Below are positions 23,116 through 33,061 of a stretch of 64,000 nucleotides of DNA, piece after piece. The notes beneath the pieces were generated by a model, which did not search any database, was not told the DNA's origin, and saw only the letters and a program-made list of their open reading frames with translations. Origin of the DNA: Tolypocladium sp. Sup5 PDA-1 (lineage: Eukaryota; Ascomycota; Sordariomycetes; Hypocreales; Ophiocordycipitaceae); NCBI GenBank assembly GCA_000750105.3, contig JPHH03000002.1, positions 1,178,001-1,242,000 on the forward strand, in the 5' to 3' direction. Both the position numbers and the translations under genes were made by a program. Position 1 is the stretch's first letter, and each line of letters begins with the position of its first letter.

Positions 23116-23440
23116 CGCGCCGACTGTCGCACGAAATGTAAAACACTGTAGAGTAGCGTGGGCACGAGGCCGGCGTCGCGGCGCGGATGGTTGGGATAGA
23201 CGGGCATGTAAGACTCTACTCTGTTAGCCGTAGATGGCGTTGACGAGCCTCGCCTCGACCACTGCCGAATACACCACATCACTTTTTCCAACCGACGTGG
23301 ACGTATCAAAAATGGTTCGTATTAACACATCATGAGCAAGAATAACACCCGCTCTGTCTAAGGTCCATAATCGTTATACAGATCGCTGATCGCTCAAACA
23401 AGGCACACCTCCTTTTGTCGCCTCTCCGCATGGCCCAGGC
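23116..23440. other. Convergent intergenic region, 325 bp
   Basis: 3' ends of COX15 (plus) and the zinc-finger gene (minus). Nothing recognised beyond AT-rich 3'UTR-like sequence. Confidence 0.5.
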
Positions 23441-25366
23441 CTATTCCATGTACATGGGGTCGCCTCGGACCGGTTGCATCATGACAATGTCGCCGCCCTG
23501 CATCGGGTTCCCCTGCATCGCCATGTTCATGTTGGGCATCGACCGACTCATCGTCATGGCAGACCGGCCCACCGGACTGCCCGCCCCGTTCTGCATCATG
23601 AAGCGCAGGTCCTGCGTGGCGGCCTGCTGCGGGAGGCCCCGCGTCCGGGGCACGTCGAGGGTCGCCTGCTGCTGCATGGGGTGGGCGGGCTTGACGGGCG
23701 AGGCACTCATGATGGCGAAGCTATCGTCGTCTTCCATTTCCGCGTCGGCGTCCTGGTCGCTCATCTCCTCGATCGACGGCGGGCCGGTGTTGCTAGCGGA
23801 CGTTGCCGTCCGCTCGCTCGCGGGCCCGTTTGTGCTGGTCGTCGACGGCCGCTTCGGGGGCTGGTGGGGATGCGGCTGCTGCGGTGTCTGAGACATGCCC
23901 TGCGAAGGGCTGTCCAGGGTCCCGGGTGTCTGGGCTTGATCCAGGGATCTCTGCGCGCCCATACCGCCCGACGTCACGCGGGTCGACGTGATGACGTTCT
24001 TCCACCGCTCAATCGACTTGGTGACGACCGTGCCCAGGTCCACGTGGCGATCCTCCATGTCGAATCCCACGCTCTTGCCGCCCTTGACGCCTTGCTCGTA
24101 GGCGTAGCTGACGAGGTCCCGCTCGATGGGAATCGTGGTGGGAGACAGCAGCTTGAACTCGCGAGGCTGCTGCAGCCGGTTCAGCTGATCCACCTGCATC
24201 TTGAGGTTGGCGTTTTCCTGCTGCAGCCTGTGCTGCTGCTCCTTCATCCTCTCCGTCTCCTTGTGCTTCCTGCCCACGCCCCGGGCCAGCTCCAGGATCC
24301 AGAGCTCCTGTTGCCTCGGGGCGGGCAGCGTCTCCCACACGGCGTAGGCGGACTGCAGGTGCTCCTCGACCTGCTTCTCGAGCGTCTCGGCCGCCTTTTC
24401 GGCCCTTTTCACGGCGTCACGTGCGTCCCTGTGCGGGTGGCCCGTCGGCGGATACGTCAGCTCCTCAAAGGCGGCCGTCGTCGCGGAGGCACACGCAATC
24501 TTCCAGACCCGAAACTCTTCTTGGAAGTAGGCCTGCAGGGCACCAAACTCGCGCCGGCCAGGCGACTGCACGGACCAGGAGGTGGACGTCGGGTGCTGCG
24601 TGGACGAAAACAGCGTCGGGGGCGGGTGGAGGCACTGGAGAGTGAGGGCGGGAAAGTCGAGAGAGAGGGCGTCAAAGTCAAAGGGCATCGAGTTGTTGTC
24701 AATGTGTTGCCTGATCCCGGTTAGTCTTGTCACCGGACGATCTCGAGGACATGCGTACTTGGCCGCCCGCCAGGAGCTGAGGAGCTCGCGCAATGCCAGC
24801 TCCGCGGCCCGGGCCGTGTCCATGGCGTCCGCCAGCTTCTGCTTGACGTCGTACTGCGCCTTGTGGACGGCCTGTTTGCTGACCGTCCTCTGCACGGCGG
24901 GCCGTCGGGCAGCCGTGTCCGGTGCCGCCTCGCCCTCCCACGCAGCCTTGCCGGGGATGTCGTTGATGACGCCCGTCGCCTCCCATCTCGGCACAAAGGG
25001 AAACTTGCTGAGCGTCGAGTCCACGGCGTACTGGCCGTCCTTGGGTATCGCGGACGGCCGGTACGTCTCGCTCTCCGTGGCCGAGGCCTCCCTCTTGGCG
25101 GACGGCCGCGGCGTGCCGGCGGGGGTCGAGTCCTTCCTGCCGCCCACCGACCCCCTGGGGTGCCGCCTGGTGATGCCGCCACGCACCTTGCGGATGGCGT
25201 CGACGTCGTGCACGCCGTCCGGGGGCTTGGGGTTCTTCTCCTTGATGTATAGGTCGAGGTGCCGGCCGAGCGAGGACGAGGTGAACGCCTGCCCGCAGTA
25301 GGGGCAGTTCTTGTCCTTGGGGGCGCTCGACTTGGACTCGGGGCCCTGGCCGGCGGATTCGGACAT
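23441..25366 (-). CDS. Uncharacterised nuclear-type protein with N-terminal Cys-Cys-His finger and coiled coil
   Basis: I know no function. Spliced product is 625 aa. Residues 21-36 form CPYCGQAFTSSSLGRH: two Cys and one His spaced as in C2H2 fingers, but with no second His where expected, so the finger is atypical. It is followed by LDLYIKEKNPKPPDGVHDVD and a basic segment. A central region includes EELTYPPTG, then a coiled coil (GVGRKHKETERMKEQQHRLQ...), a conserved-looking block (ERDLVSYAYEQGVKGGKS), and a disordered tail rich in Gln, Pro, Met and Ser (MNMAMQGNPMQGGD). A 48-nt intron (24711-24758) with a GACTAAC branch point is in frame and free of stops, so an unspliced 641-aa form is also possible. 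The overall design suggests a transcription or chromatin factor; this is inference. Confidence 0.82.
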   Translation of the reverse strand: MSESAGQGPESKSSAPKDKNCPYCGQAFTSSSLGRHLDLYIKEKNPKPPDGVHDVDAIRKVRGGITRRHPRGSVGGRKDSTPAGTPRPSAKREASATESETYRPSAIPKDGQYAVDSTLSKFPFVPRWEATGVINDIPGKAAWEGEAAPDTAARRPAVQRTVSKQAVHKAQYDVKQKLADAMDTARAAELALRELLSSWRAAKYACPRDRPVTRLTGIRQHIDNNSMPFDFDALSLDFPALTLQCLHPPPTLFSSTQHPTSTSWSVQSPGRREFGALQAYFQEEFRVWKIACASATTAAFEELTYPPTGHPHRDARDAVKRAEKAAETLEKQVEEHLQSAYAVWETLPAPRQQELWILELARGVGRKHKETERMKEQQHRLQQENANLKMQVDQLNRLQQPREFKLLSPTTIPIERDLVSYAYEQGVKGGKSVGFDMEDRHVDLGTVVTKSIERWKNVITSTRVTSGGMGAQRSLDQAQTPGTLDSPSQGMSQTPQQPHPHQPPKRPSTTSTNGPASERTATSASNTGPPSIEEMSDQDADAEMEDDDSFAIMSASPVKPAHPMQQQATLDVPRTRGLPQQAATQDLRFMMQNGAGSPVGRSAMTMSRSMPNMNMAMQGNPMQGGDIVMMQPVRGDPMYME

Positions 25367-27626
25367 GGTGCGGCCGCGCGGGTTGATTAATGGGGGGATA
25401 AAAGAGCGAATGCCTCGAGTGTCGGGGCTACAGAGCTGAGAAAAAGCGTCGGGGACAGAGAGAAGAGTTCAGCTCCTCGCATGGAGCAAAGAGTGCGAGG
25501 ACCATAGGGAGCGTGTGAACGGAACGAGGAGAGGCAACGAGCGAACGTGGAGGCCAGCGAGCTCCCCGGGGTGACAGAAGAGAGATGGCTAGCACGAGCC
25601 TGACAGCATGGGGGAAAAGGCCCTGGAGGAGAGATCCTCGTGACAGGCGTCGATCTGTCAGGAGACGTTGTGGAAGAAGGCAGTTGAGTATTTTTTCCAG
25701 CAAGCGACGCCGGTTCAGGGGTGGAACCCGATGGGGATTGGGGATGGGGTCGCAAAAACGACCCCCCGTCGCTCCCCTCTCGGGTGTGTCAACGGCAACG
25801 GGAGCGCAGGCTCGCAGAGTACCACCTTACGGGCCTACGAGGCGCCTGGCCGGGGCGCCGCCCCCTGTATTGGCTTGGACCTCAGCGGTGCGGGTGCTGC
25901 AGGCCACGAGATTACCGCAGCGGCGCCCCAGACAGCACGCCAGCGCCGTCAGCAGCGCCGTGAGGGCGATGCACAGCCCTAGGAGCATGGAGCGGACGAT
26001 GGGGGAAACGGGCTGCTGAAGCCTCCGATGCGCCCAGCCCGGTCCCAGTGGGGCACTCCGCTGTGCGCTGGCGTTGGCCTGGGGCGGTTAGCGTCTGCGC
26101 TGCGCTGCACCCGCCGGCGTTCTGGGCAGGTTCTCGGTCTTCCATCCGCCGTCTTCCGTCTTCTGTCGTCCATTCTGCTTCCATCCGTCGCGACCCGTGA
26201 ACCGGTCCAGCGCGTTGATGGATTCGATCCCGAAGCCCTCGACCATGGGCTCGCCATTACGTACCTACCGCTGCCGTCGTGGGCCTTTGTGGCTTCGTGC
26301 CGATCCTCAAGCGTCGCGCGGGTGCCGGACGGCGTGCCTGATCGATCCAGTCCTCGGTCCTTTGGCCGAAGCTCGTGAAGCCACAGCCATCGGTCCTCGG
26401 GGGCGTACAGACTGGGTAGTGGACGCCCGAGATGTGGCTGGCACTCGAGGCGTCCTATCTTGAGATCCCCAAGATCCGAGGCCCAATGATCAGGGGCACA
26501 CGGCGCCTCGGGAGATCAGCCTTGCTGGGCCGGGGGATAAGAGCGCGACGTCCGGCGGCCGTTGCCCCTTTTACAGCAGTCCTTGCTGGTCGTAGGGATC
26601 GATCGTCATGTCAAGAGGCCTTTTGTGTGCCATCGGAAGCACTCGCCGTGCATCCGCATGCTGCGGGCATCATATTGTGCGTCTAGGTAAATTAACGACC
26701 CTTCCGCCGCGTGGCTCGGACAGCTGATTTCCCAGAAACAGTCAACCGAGACAGATGGCGGCTCCCGAGTTGGGGTGCGTTCCCAACCCGATGGCATTAC
26801 AACAGCCGCTGCTTTGGACTTTGTCTTGTCACGATCAGCGCACTCGGACAGGCCGTGACGGACCGTCAGACGCAACGCCAATGCAACAACTCACCGGAAC
26901 CATGGCAGCTCGTTGGCAGCTCTCCCGCCCCCTGACCATGGTTAGCGCAAGGCTGCTGTGGATGCCATGACATGGATCGCTCCGAGGACGCACGCGGGCG
27001 CTCTGGCCCAACATGCATCATCCCAGGTCGCGAGAAGCCTGCAGCCCCTTGACCATTGCAGAAAGCCTGCGCCGCTCGGCGTTGCCTTGCTGCAAAATCC
27101 CTCAGTCTGGCCGCAACGTTTTCCTTTATGGTGATGGGAAATGCAAGCCGAACTTGACGGGAGGTGGCGTGCCAAGCCGTATGTAATTCGAGAATTGCAT
27201 GTACGAACTACGAGGAACCCACTGCTGTATTATCTCCTCCTTTTCTTCGCATATCATGTGGACTTGTCGCTCACAGTCAGACATGACATGCACCTGAAAA
27301 ATTTGGCACGGCCGCATTGCCCATCGGGGATCAGCCCTGCGCCTCTCGTAATGAGAGCCGACCAGCACCCTTTTGAACGGTTCATCCGCACGTGCATTGT
27401 GGTGAGCATCGCCGGACCTCATTGGCGGTTCCGCAAGGGGGTTCGTCTTGCAATCGCTCCCGGCCCATCACAGTGTTATCCGCGCATCTGTACGGTAGCC
27501 TCTGGAAGGATTCATGTGCATTCTGCTATCTCTCGCAAGTATGTACAATCAAGGATTCATGTGCATGCTACCGTTACCACTCCGTACTGTATGCCCATCA
27601 TGTACTCAAGAGGCCACCTTATGCCT
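25367..27626. other. Gene-poor intergenic, 2.3 kb
   Basis: Contains the promoter and leader of the zinc-finger gene at the left and the 3' side of the neprosin gene at the right. Open frames up to about 145 codons occur on both strands, but none has a domain, splice pattern or signal peptide I can support. Confidence 0.55.
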
Positions 27627-28778
27627 TCAACCACCCACCACACCACCGGCGCCCGGCCCCCCCAGGTAGAAGAAGCTCCCCCAGGCGCTGCCCGACCTGA
27701 ACGACGTCTGGATGCGGTACCGGTTCTCGTCGCTGACGATTACCCCCTCGGTGACGTCGTAGTCCTGGACGTGGCTGTCGGTGTCGTAGTAGACGACGTT
27801 GTGCAGGTACGCCGCGCGCCCGAAGCCCGTGTCCGGGAACTCGCCGCTGCCCATGTCCGTCGTGGTGACCTCGTCCTCGCTGTTGAAGATCTCGCCGTAA
27901 AAGTTGATGCGTCCCGAGCCGCCCGCGAGCGTCTGCCCGGGGTCGACGTTTTGCGAGAAGAGCGACGCCGGGTAGTAGCCGACGTAGCGGTCCACCACCC
28001 ACAGCCACCAGTTGCCCCCGTACAGGTAGTAGCCGATCTCGAGCTCGTACTGGCCGCCGCCGTCGGTCGACGTGTTGCCGAAGGCGACGCCCGGGTAGAT
28101 GCTCTTGTCAACCTGCACCCAGCCCGCCATGTCGCGGTTCCAGCTGCCCACGCCGTCGCCGTGCGCGCTGTAGCCGTTGGTCGTAAAGTACGTGAAGAGG
28201 TGCGGCGCCTGCACCTGCGCCGGGAAGTTGATCCAGCCGGCCTCGACCGTCTGCGTCACGTTGCCCGTGCCGGCGTGCGCCGAGTTCTCGTGGATGACGG
28301 CCGTCTGCAGCAGCGAGAAGTCGTTGGCGCTCTGCACGTACGGCCGGAACAGGCTAAACGTCGCCTTGCCGCCGAGGTTGGCCACGGACTGCGAGGTGCT
28401 GGCGTACCAGTGCTGGCCCGCGGCGGACCGCCGGTGCACATCCCCGGTGCCGGTGCCGTTGTCCGAGGGCTGCGGCAGCCGCTTGGGCATGGTGGGGCCG
28501 CCGCTCCGGAGGATCGGCACGGTGCCCTCGGGGCCGTTCATCTCGTGGACCAGCGTCTCAATGCCAGGCTGATGGCCGCTGCGCTTCTGTGCCGGCGCCG
28601 GCGGCGGGCGGGCAATCGTGCCCTGCGAGTCGGGCACGACCCAGTCGATGACCTGGCCGTCGGGGGTTGTCGTTGTCTCGACCACCTTGAGCTTCCCGCC
28701 GTGCCCGTCCGTCGGCGCGGCGGACGAAGCCTGCAGCAGCGCGGCCGCAGCCAGCGCCGTGAAGAGAGACCACTGCAT
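27627..28778 (-). CDS. Secreted neprosin-family (DUF239) protein, putative glutamic prolyl endopeptidase
   Basis: Intronless, 383 aa. Residues 1-20 are a clean signal peptide (MQWSLFTALAAAALLQASSA), followed by a pro-region of about 100 aa with a dibasic site (VHRRSA near 115-119). The neprosin domain runs from about residue 122 (GQHWYAST) to the end. Family motifs are the GW box (VEAGWINFP, Glu179), the WWLWV strand, and YGEIFNSEDE (Glu296) leading into MGSGEFPDTGFGRAAYL, which closely follows the plant DUF239 pattern. Neprosin of pitcher plants is a prolyl endopeptidase with two catalytic glutamates. E179 and E296 are my candidates by position. A TATA box is present about 105 bp upstream of the start. 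Confidence 0.88.
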   Translation of the reverse strand: MQWSLFTALAAAALLQASSAAPTDGHGGKLKVVETTTTPDGQVIDWVVPDSQGTIARPPPAPAQKRSGHQPGIETLVHEMNGPEGTVPILRSGGPTMPKRLPQPSDNGTGTGDVHRRSAAGQHWYASTSQSVANLGGKATFSLFRPYVQSANDFSLLQTAVIHENSAHAGTGNVTQTVEAGWINFPAQVQAPHLFTYFTTNGYSAHGDGVGSWNRDMAGWVQVDKSIYPGVAFGNTSTDGGGQYELEIGYYLYGGNWWLWVVDRYVGYYPASLFSQNVDPGQTLAGGSGRINFYGEIFNSEDEVTTTDMGSGEFPDTGFGRAAYLHNVVYYDTDSHVQDYDVTEGVIVSDENRYRIQTSFRSGSAWGSFFYLGGPGAGGVVGG

Positions 28779-31687
28779 TCCGAAGAAGGCCTTTTGCTAT
28801 GAAATCCCAATGTAGATGGATTTGAGCCGTTGCGCTCCGAGTTGCCAGTACGGGATGGAGTTGTAGAGACGCATGGAGGCTTTATATACTTGCCGCGAGC
28901 AGCCGGGTGACCTCTGGTCTCACCTCCGTGTCATCCTCTGTATACAGCAGGTAAACAGGTGGGCGATCAGACCCAAGAACAGCTTACCTCAATTCCACGA
29001 GGCAAAGGTGTTGGATGCATCGCAGCTTGAATCGTCTGCTGCTGGGAGTCTGGGCAGCCCGAGACACGCAACGTTACCACTGACAGCTCAGGAAGAATAG
29101 GTGCATGGTTCTGAGAAACAAGTATCTGGTTATCACTCATGCTTTGCAGTTGTGCCTTGAGAAGCCGGATTCACTATGATGTTGTCCCTGTTGGGAGAAT
29201 CGTGAGAGTTGCTGAGTGCTTCGCCCGATGCAGGATTGCCGCCGCATGAGGTGAATGGCTAGCGCGCGTGGAATACACGTAGAGACGAAGCAATCAATTA
29301 ATCTGCGGTATGGCCCCTGGGAAGTCGATGTGCGGGCAAGCGACGCGCGCCTTGTCGGTACGCTTGATGCCCACGATGCCCAGCGCCGGTCATCGATGCC
29401 GAGTGCAGCAGCAGCACCCGTTGTCGAAATGCAGCCACGCAATTTCTTTCTCTCCGGTCCTATCGGTCCTACTCGTCCTGAGCGCACTCTTCTGCCATGG
29501 TGCGTTGTGTCGTTGTAAGCTCCTGGTGAGCAGAGGCGTCATGAGACCCATCATTCTAACCCGCTGATGGCATCAGCCGAACACCCAGCATCCGCCACCG
29601 CCAAGACACCCACCAGAGCCTCAGAATCGTGCGCTTGTGTGACTGTCCTTTCAGTTGCCTTTTGGTTTCTAGCTTACCAACCGGGCTTCGGCTGTGGCCC
29701 TCGAGGTAGATTGACGGACGCGGCATCTCCAAGATCCGTTGGCTCGCCACATCAGAGTCGCATCGTCCTTCCCACATGCGCCAGAAGGCTCAGATGATTG
29801 ATATCAGCTGCGGTAGACACCGTGTACCGCCTCAAATGTACAGTTCATGTTGCGGCGACGGCGAATGGTCGGAGGCGCATCTCGTACCGCATGAGCTGTA
29901 CGGTCGCTGATATCCATGGACTTGGGACGGACCGTTCCGTTGTCGCAGCTCAACGCATGGCTTGTCAGAATGAAGCACAGCAGATCCCCCTTGCCGAGAA
30001 CCGGAAACTCATATATCACGGCCTGCGCTTGGATGTCTCCTCGGCCGATCGATGGTGCCACGGGGAACCCGCGGGCTCGTGGACCACGGACCCCGAGTCG
30101 GACCCTGCGATCAGTCGTTGCTCTTGAATCCCAACGCCGGCACAAGCCAGCGGTATCCCAGGTTTTTCCGTGAGTACAACCCAACGTTTGGTGCTCCCAG
30201 TGCACAATCTGGCGGATTTGAGGTCTTACCCATGGCCAGCTCTGTCGGGAGTTGCGCCTGGCCACGTTGGGGGAAGGACAAACCTCACGCTTCGACATCT
30301 CCGGGTCGCAGGAAGTCAAGGGCTTGGAGGCTGCAACTGAACAACGCCCAGCTCCAACTGCCATTTTGGGCCATGACATTGTCCGATAATCGGTTGAGGC
30401 GGACCTGCTGGCTGTATACACCGGGGTAACGGCCATTGCTGTACACGGAGCAGCGCTAGTGGATAGTGCCTAGATTGAGTTGATGGATGGGAAAGCTGAT
30501 CAGACAAATTGAAGCACAATGCTGGTGAAGAGATTGGCTGCCACAAAGTCGAAAGCCACAGGAGAGCCCAAGGGGGTTGGATCGGAGAACAGGGCTGGGG
30601 CCGGACACGTGAAACTCCATCTCGACCGTTGCATGTCCTCAACGGCCTTGACCGGGACACGGCGTATGCGATGTATCTCGATTCTTCGAAGCGTCTCGGG
30701 CCGATGTGACTCGAGAGCCACAAAGTGAGAGATGTGTTGACCACGGTCGAAGCAGCACGGCGCTTGGACCGACCACGGCACGTACTAGCACATGAACTCT
30801 GCGAGCATTTCAGATTAGAGAAACGGCAACCTGTTCCTCGTCAGGATGTCGAGCAAGGAGCCCGCTAGGGTCCTCGTCAACGGCTCACCGCACGCCAATG
30901 CGGCTGCATGCCACAGCCAGAAATTGGCGGCCACGGCACGGCACAGGATGCAACTCGGAAGTCCGGCCAAGCGAAACTCACCCTCTCCCGGGCTGGGTGA
31001 GGACGCCAGGGGGATCGACTCAAAGCCAGGAGCTTTGTGTGCATCGTCGGATCTTTGGGGAAATCGCCGCCACCAAGACCATGGGTTCGGGAGCTGGCAA
31101 TGTAGAGTGCCTCCCTGCTAGCATGGCTGATCCTGAACGTTAATTGTCTGCCATATAAGTCGAGGCGTCGGAACTGTCTCCAGTCGGGCAAGATGTCCGG
31201 GCCTACCTGGACCGCTGAGATGTCACCATGCGGACGCCACTGCTTCGCGATTCGCGTTACAATTGCAGCACGACCCAGGAGCGGGGATGGAGCCCAGGAT
31301 GGCTCGACTCGTTGATGCGCTTCCCGAGGCACAGGCGGTTGTCGACGGCAGTCTACGTTACCTGACTCAATTGGCAGTTGTCTACGGAGCACGGAGTAGA
31401 CGCGCGACTTTCCAAAGAGCCAGCGATGGGCGAAAAAGGTTCCCCTGCCGCCGACATCCAGGACCTGGGTCTGTTGATCGCGTGGAGGCTGAAGAAAGGG
31501 GTTCGGGGTCTGGCGCTTGGAGTTGCTTCGCCCCTGATTTGTCCCCTCATGGTCGCATTGGCGGCACACTTTTCTTCCCGTTGCACGTTGCATTGGTATG
31601 ATCTTTTCCTTCAACGACCATGACTAGAATATAGCTCCTCGCCAGCAGGCCGATTTATGCGGCCCCTGCGACCGGCTGCGACAGGAA
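28779..31687. other. Gene-poor intergenic, 2.9 kb
   Basis: The longest gene-free stretch outside the AT-rich block. Frames of up to 245 codons are present on both strands (for example 30877-31614 minus), but the translations are rich in Arg, Pro and Ser with no domain, no signal peptide and no coherent splicing. Base composition is like that of neighbouring genes rather than of the RIP block, so it does not look like a decayed transposon. A non-coding RNA cannot be excluded. Confidence 0.5.
28882..28889 (-). promoter_or_regulatory. TATA box of the neprosin gene
   Basis: Reads TATATAAA on the minus strand, about 105 bp upstream of the ATG, a normal distance for a short-leader secreted-protein gene. 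Confidence 0.55.
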
Positions 31688-32221
31688 CTAATGTAAATCC
31701 TTTTCCATTTCGACAAAACACAAGTCATCCGGCAAAGCCACGCCGTCGATCCGCACGGCAAACGGCGTCAACTCGCCCGTCTTTCGATAGCCACAGCGCA
31801 TATACCACAAGATGAGCTCTTCGCGCGTCGAAAGGGCGTTCAACCCCAGCTTCTTGACGCCCCAGGCTCGTCGACTGTAGTCTTCGGCATAGGCGAGGAG
31901 CTGGCGCCCAATACCGCCGCGCTGGTGATGCTGGTCCACCGCGAGCATGGAAAAGCGAGCGAAGTCGGCGCCGCGCTTGCAAGCTTCAACGGAGGCCACG
32001 AGGACGCCGTTGTTGTCGGTGGCCATCAGGATCGCGCTATCGGGCTTGGTGATGTTGGGGATTATTTCCTCGACATCAATACGGAAGCGCCGCCCAAGCT
32101 CCATGTCCGCCGTCCACCTTGGTCTGCTGTCTTCGGCACGAAACGCGGATTGCACCAGTTGTTGGAGTTGGGCCGCATCGTCTGGAGTTGCGATGCGGAA
32201 CTGGAGGTTGCTGTTTGTCAT
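31688..32221 (-). CDS. GNAT-family N-acetyltransferase
   Basis: Intronless, 177 aa, the size of a single GNAT domain. The acetyl-CoA pyrophosphate loop is visible as QRGGIGRQLL, preceded by the beta4 strand FSMLAVDQHHQ and followed by GVKKLGLNAL and ILWYMRCGYRKTGE, the usual beta5/alpha4 end of the fold. The N-terminal FRIATPDDAAQLQQLVQSAF is the typical beta1-alpha1. The start at 32221 was chosen; the frame continues upstream to 32329 but that part overlaps the TATA-like element. The substrate is unknown. The promoter contains a three-copy minisatellite. Confidence 0.85.
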   Translation of the reverse strand: MTNSNLQFRIATPDDAAQLQQLVQSAFRAEDSRPRWTADMELGRRFRIDVEEIIPNITKPDSAILMATDNNGVLVASVEACKRGADFARFSMLAVDQHHQRGGIGRQLLAYAEDYSRRAWGVKKLGLNALSTREELILWYMRCGYRKTGELTPFAVRIDGVALPDDLCFVEMEKDLH

Positions 32222-32289
32222 TTTGGTGGTTCCGATGCTGAACGAGGAAGTGTGATGTGCTCTCCATACCAAAGGAGGCGCCTGTTTCA

Positions 32290-32299
32290 ATATATATTG
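32290..32299 (-). promoter_or_regulatory. TATA element of the GNAT gene
   Basis: TATATATT-type sequence about 70 bp upstream of the GNAT start, between the start codon and the minisatellite. Confidence 0.45.
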
Positions 32300-32343
32300 A
32301 GTGGGAGCACCGCTGCAGTTTCGTACCAATCATGTAACAGCAA

Positions 32344-32482
32344 GGGCGTTTTTGACATGACAAGGACCGTTTTATTGCAGTCAGCACTGGGCGTCATTGG
32401 CATGGCAGGGACCGGTTTATTGCAGTCAGCGCTGATGGGCGTTTTTGACATGACAAGGACCGCTTATTGCAGTCAGCACTGA
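32344..32482. repeat. Three-copy minisatellite in the GNAT promoter
   Basis: Direct tandem repeats of 45-48 bp begin at 32344, 32389 and 32437. Each starts with GGGCG, carries a GACATGACAAGGACCG-like core (copy 2 diverged to GGCATGGCAGGGACCG) and ends TTATTGCAGTCAGCRCTG. Copies 1 and 3 are nearly identical and copy 2 differs at several sites. Confidence 0.9.
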
Positions 32483-33061
32483 TTCCCAGTTCCGCAATGT
32501 ACGTGTCCACTTTCACGCCGAGTTGGACGTGTTGAAGACGCAGCAACGTAAGCAGAGGTTGTGCCGTCTCTCAACGGCTCGTTGCTCAAGGCAAGTCCTT
32601 CAACGGCTGTCCTTGACAGCGGTTCTCAATGGCCATTCAAGGTAGTCGGCATCCGTTTCGTCGAGTCTTGGAGATGTCGCGTCGCCGTGGGTCTCGCGCC
32701 TGACAGCCCCAGGCGGGGAAGCTGGAGCGTGCTGAGGCAAGGTCACGGGACCTGGCGCCAACAGTCATCAACCAGCCACGGACACCAGCGCGAGACGCCT
32801 CCACCACCACTGAAGCGCGCCGGACCGCACCCATCGCAAACGTCTTCATCGACAACCGCGCACCCTGCCATGCATGTTTCTGTTTAACCAGCTGCGATCA
32901 AGCTTCCGACGAACAGCAGAGATGCCGCCAGGTTCGTTGTCCTACACCGCCCGACTGCCCCCACCTCAACCCAGCAACCGAACGCAAACGCGACCGTGGC
33001 CTAAAACGCCGCGCGCGTCGCCGACTCTTCCATCCTGCCCCCCACCCCCTCAATCTTTGCA

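Larger units (their letters stand above)
32222..33061. other. Divergent promoter region between GNAT and HP1 genes
   Basis: 840 bp with the GNAT TATA element and minisatellite at the left and a C-rich HP1 leader (about 32930-33060) at the right. No gene seen. Confidence 0.6.

Noticed and set aside
27141..28802. 553-codon open frame on the plus strand
   Set aside because: It is antisense to the neprosin gene, which has a signal peptide and family motifs. The antisense product has none.
30877..31614. 245-codon minus-strand frame in the gene desert
   Set aside because: No domain, signal peptide or splice context, and composition unlike the real genes nearby.
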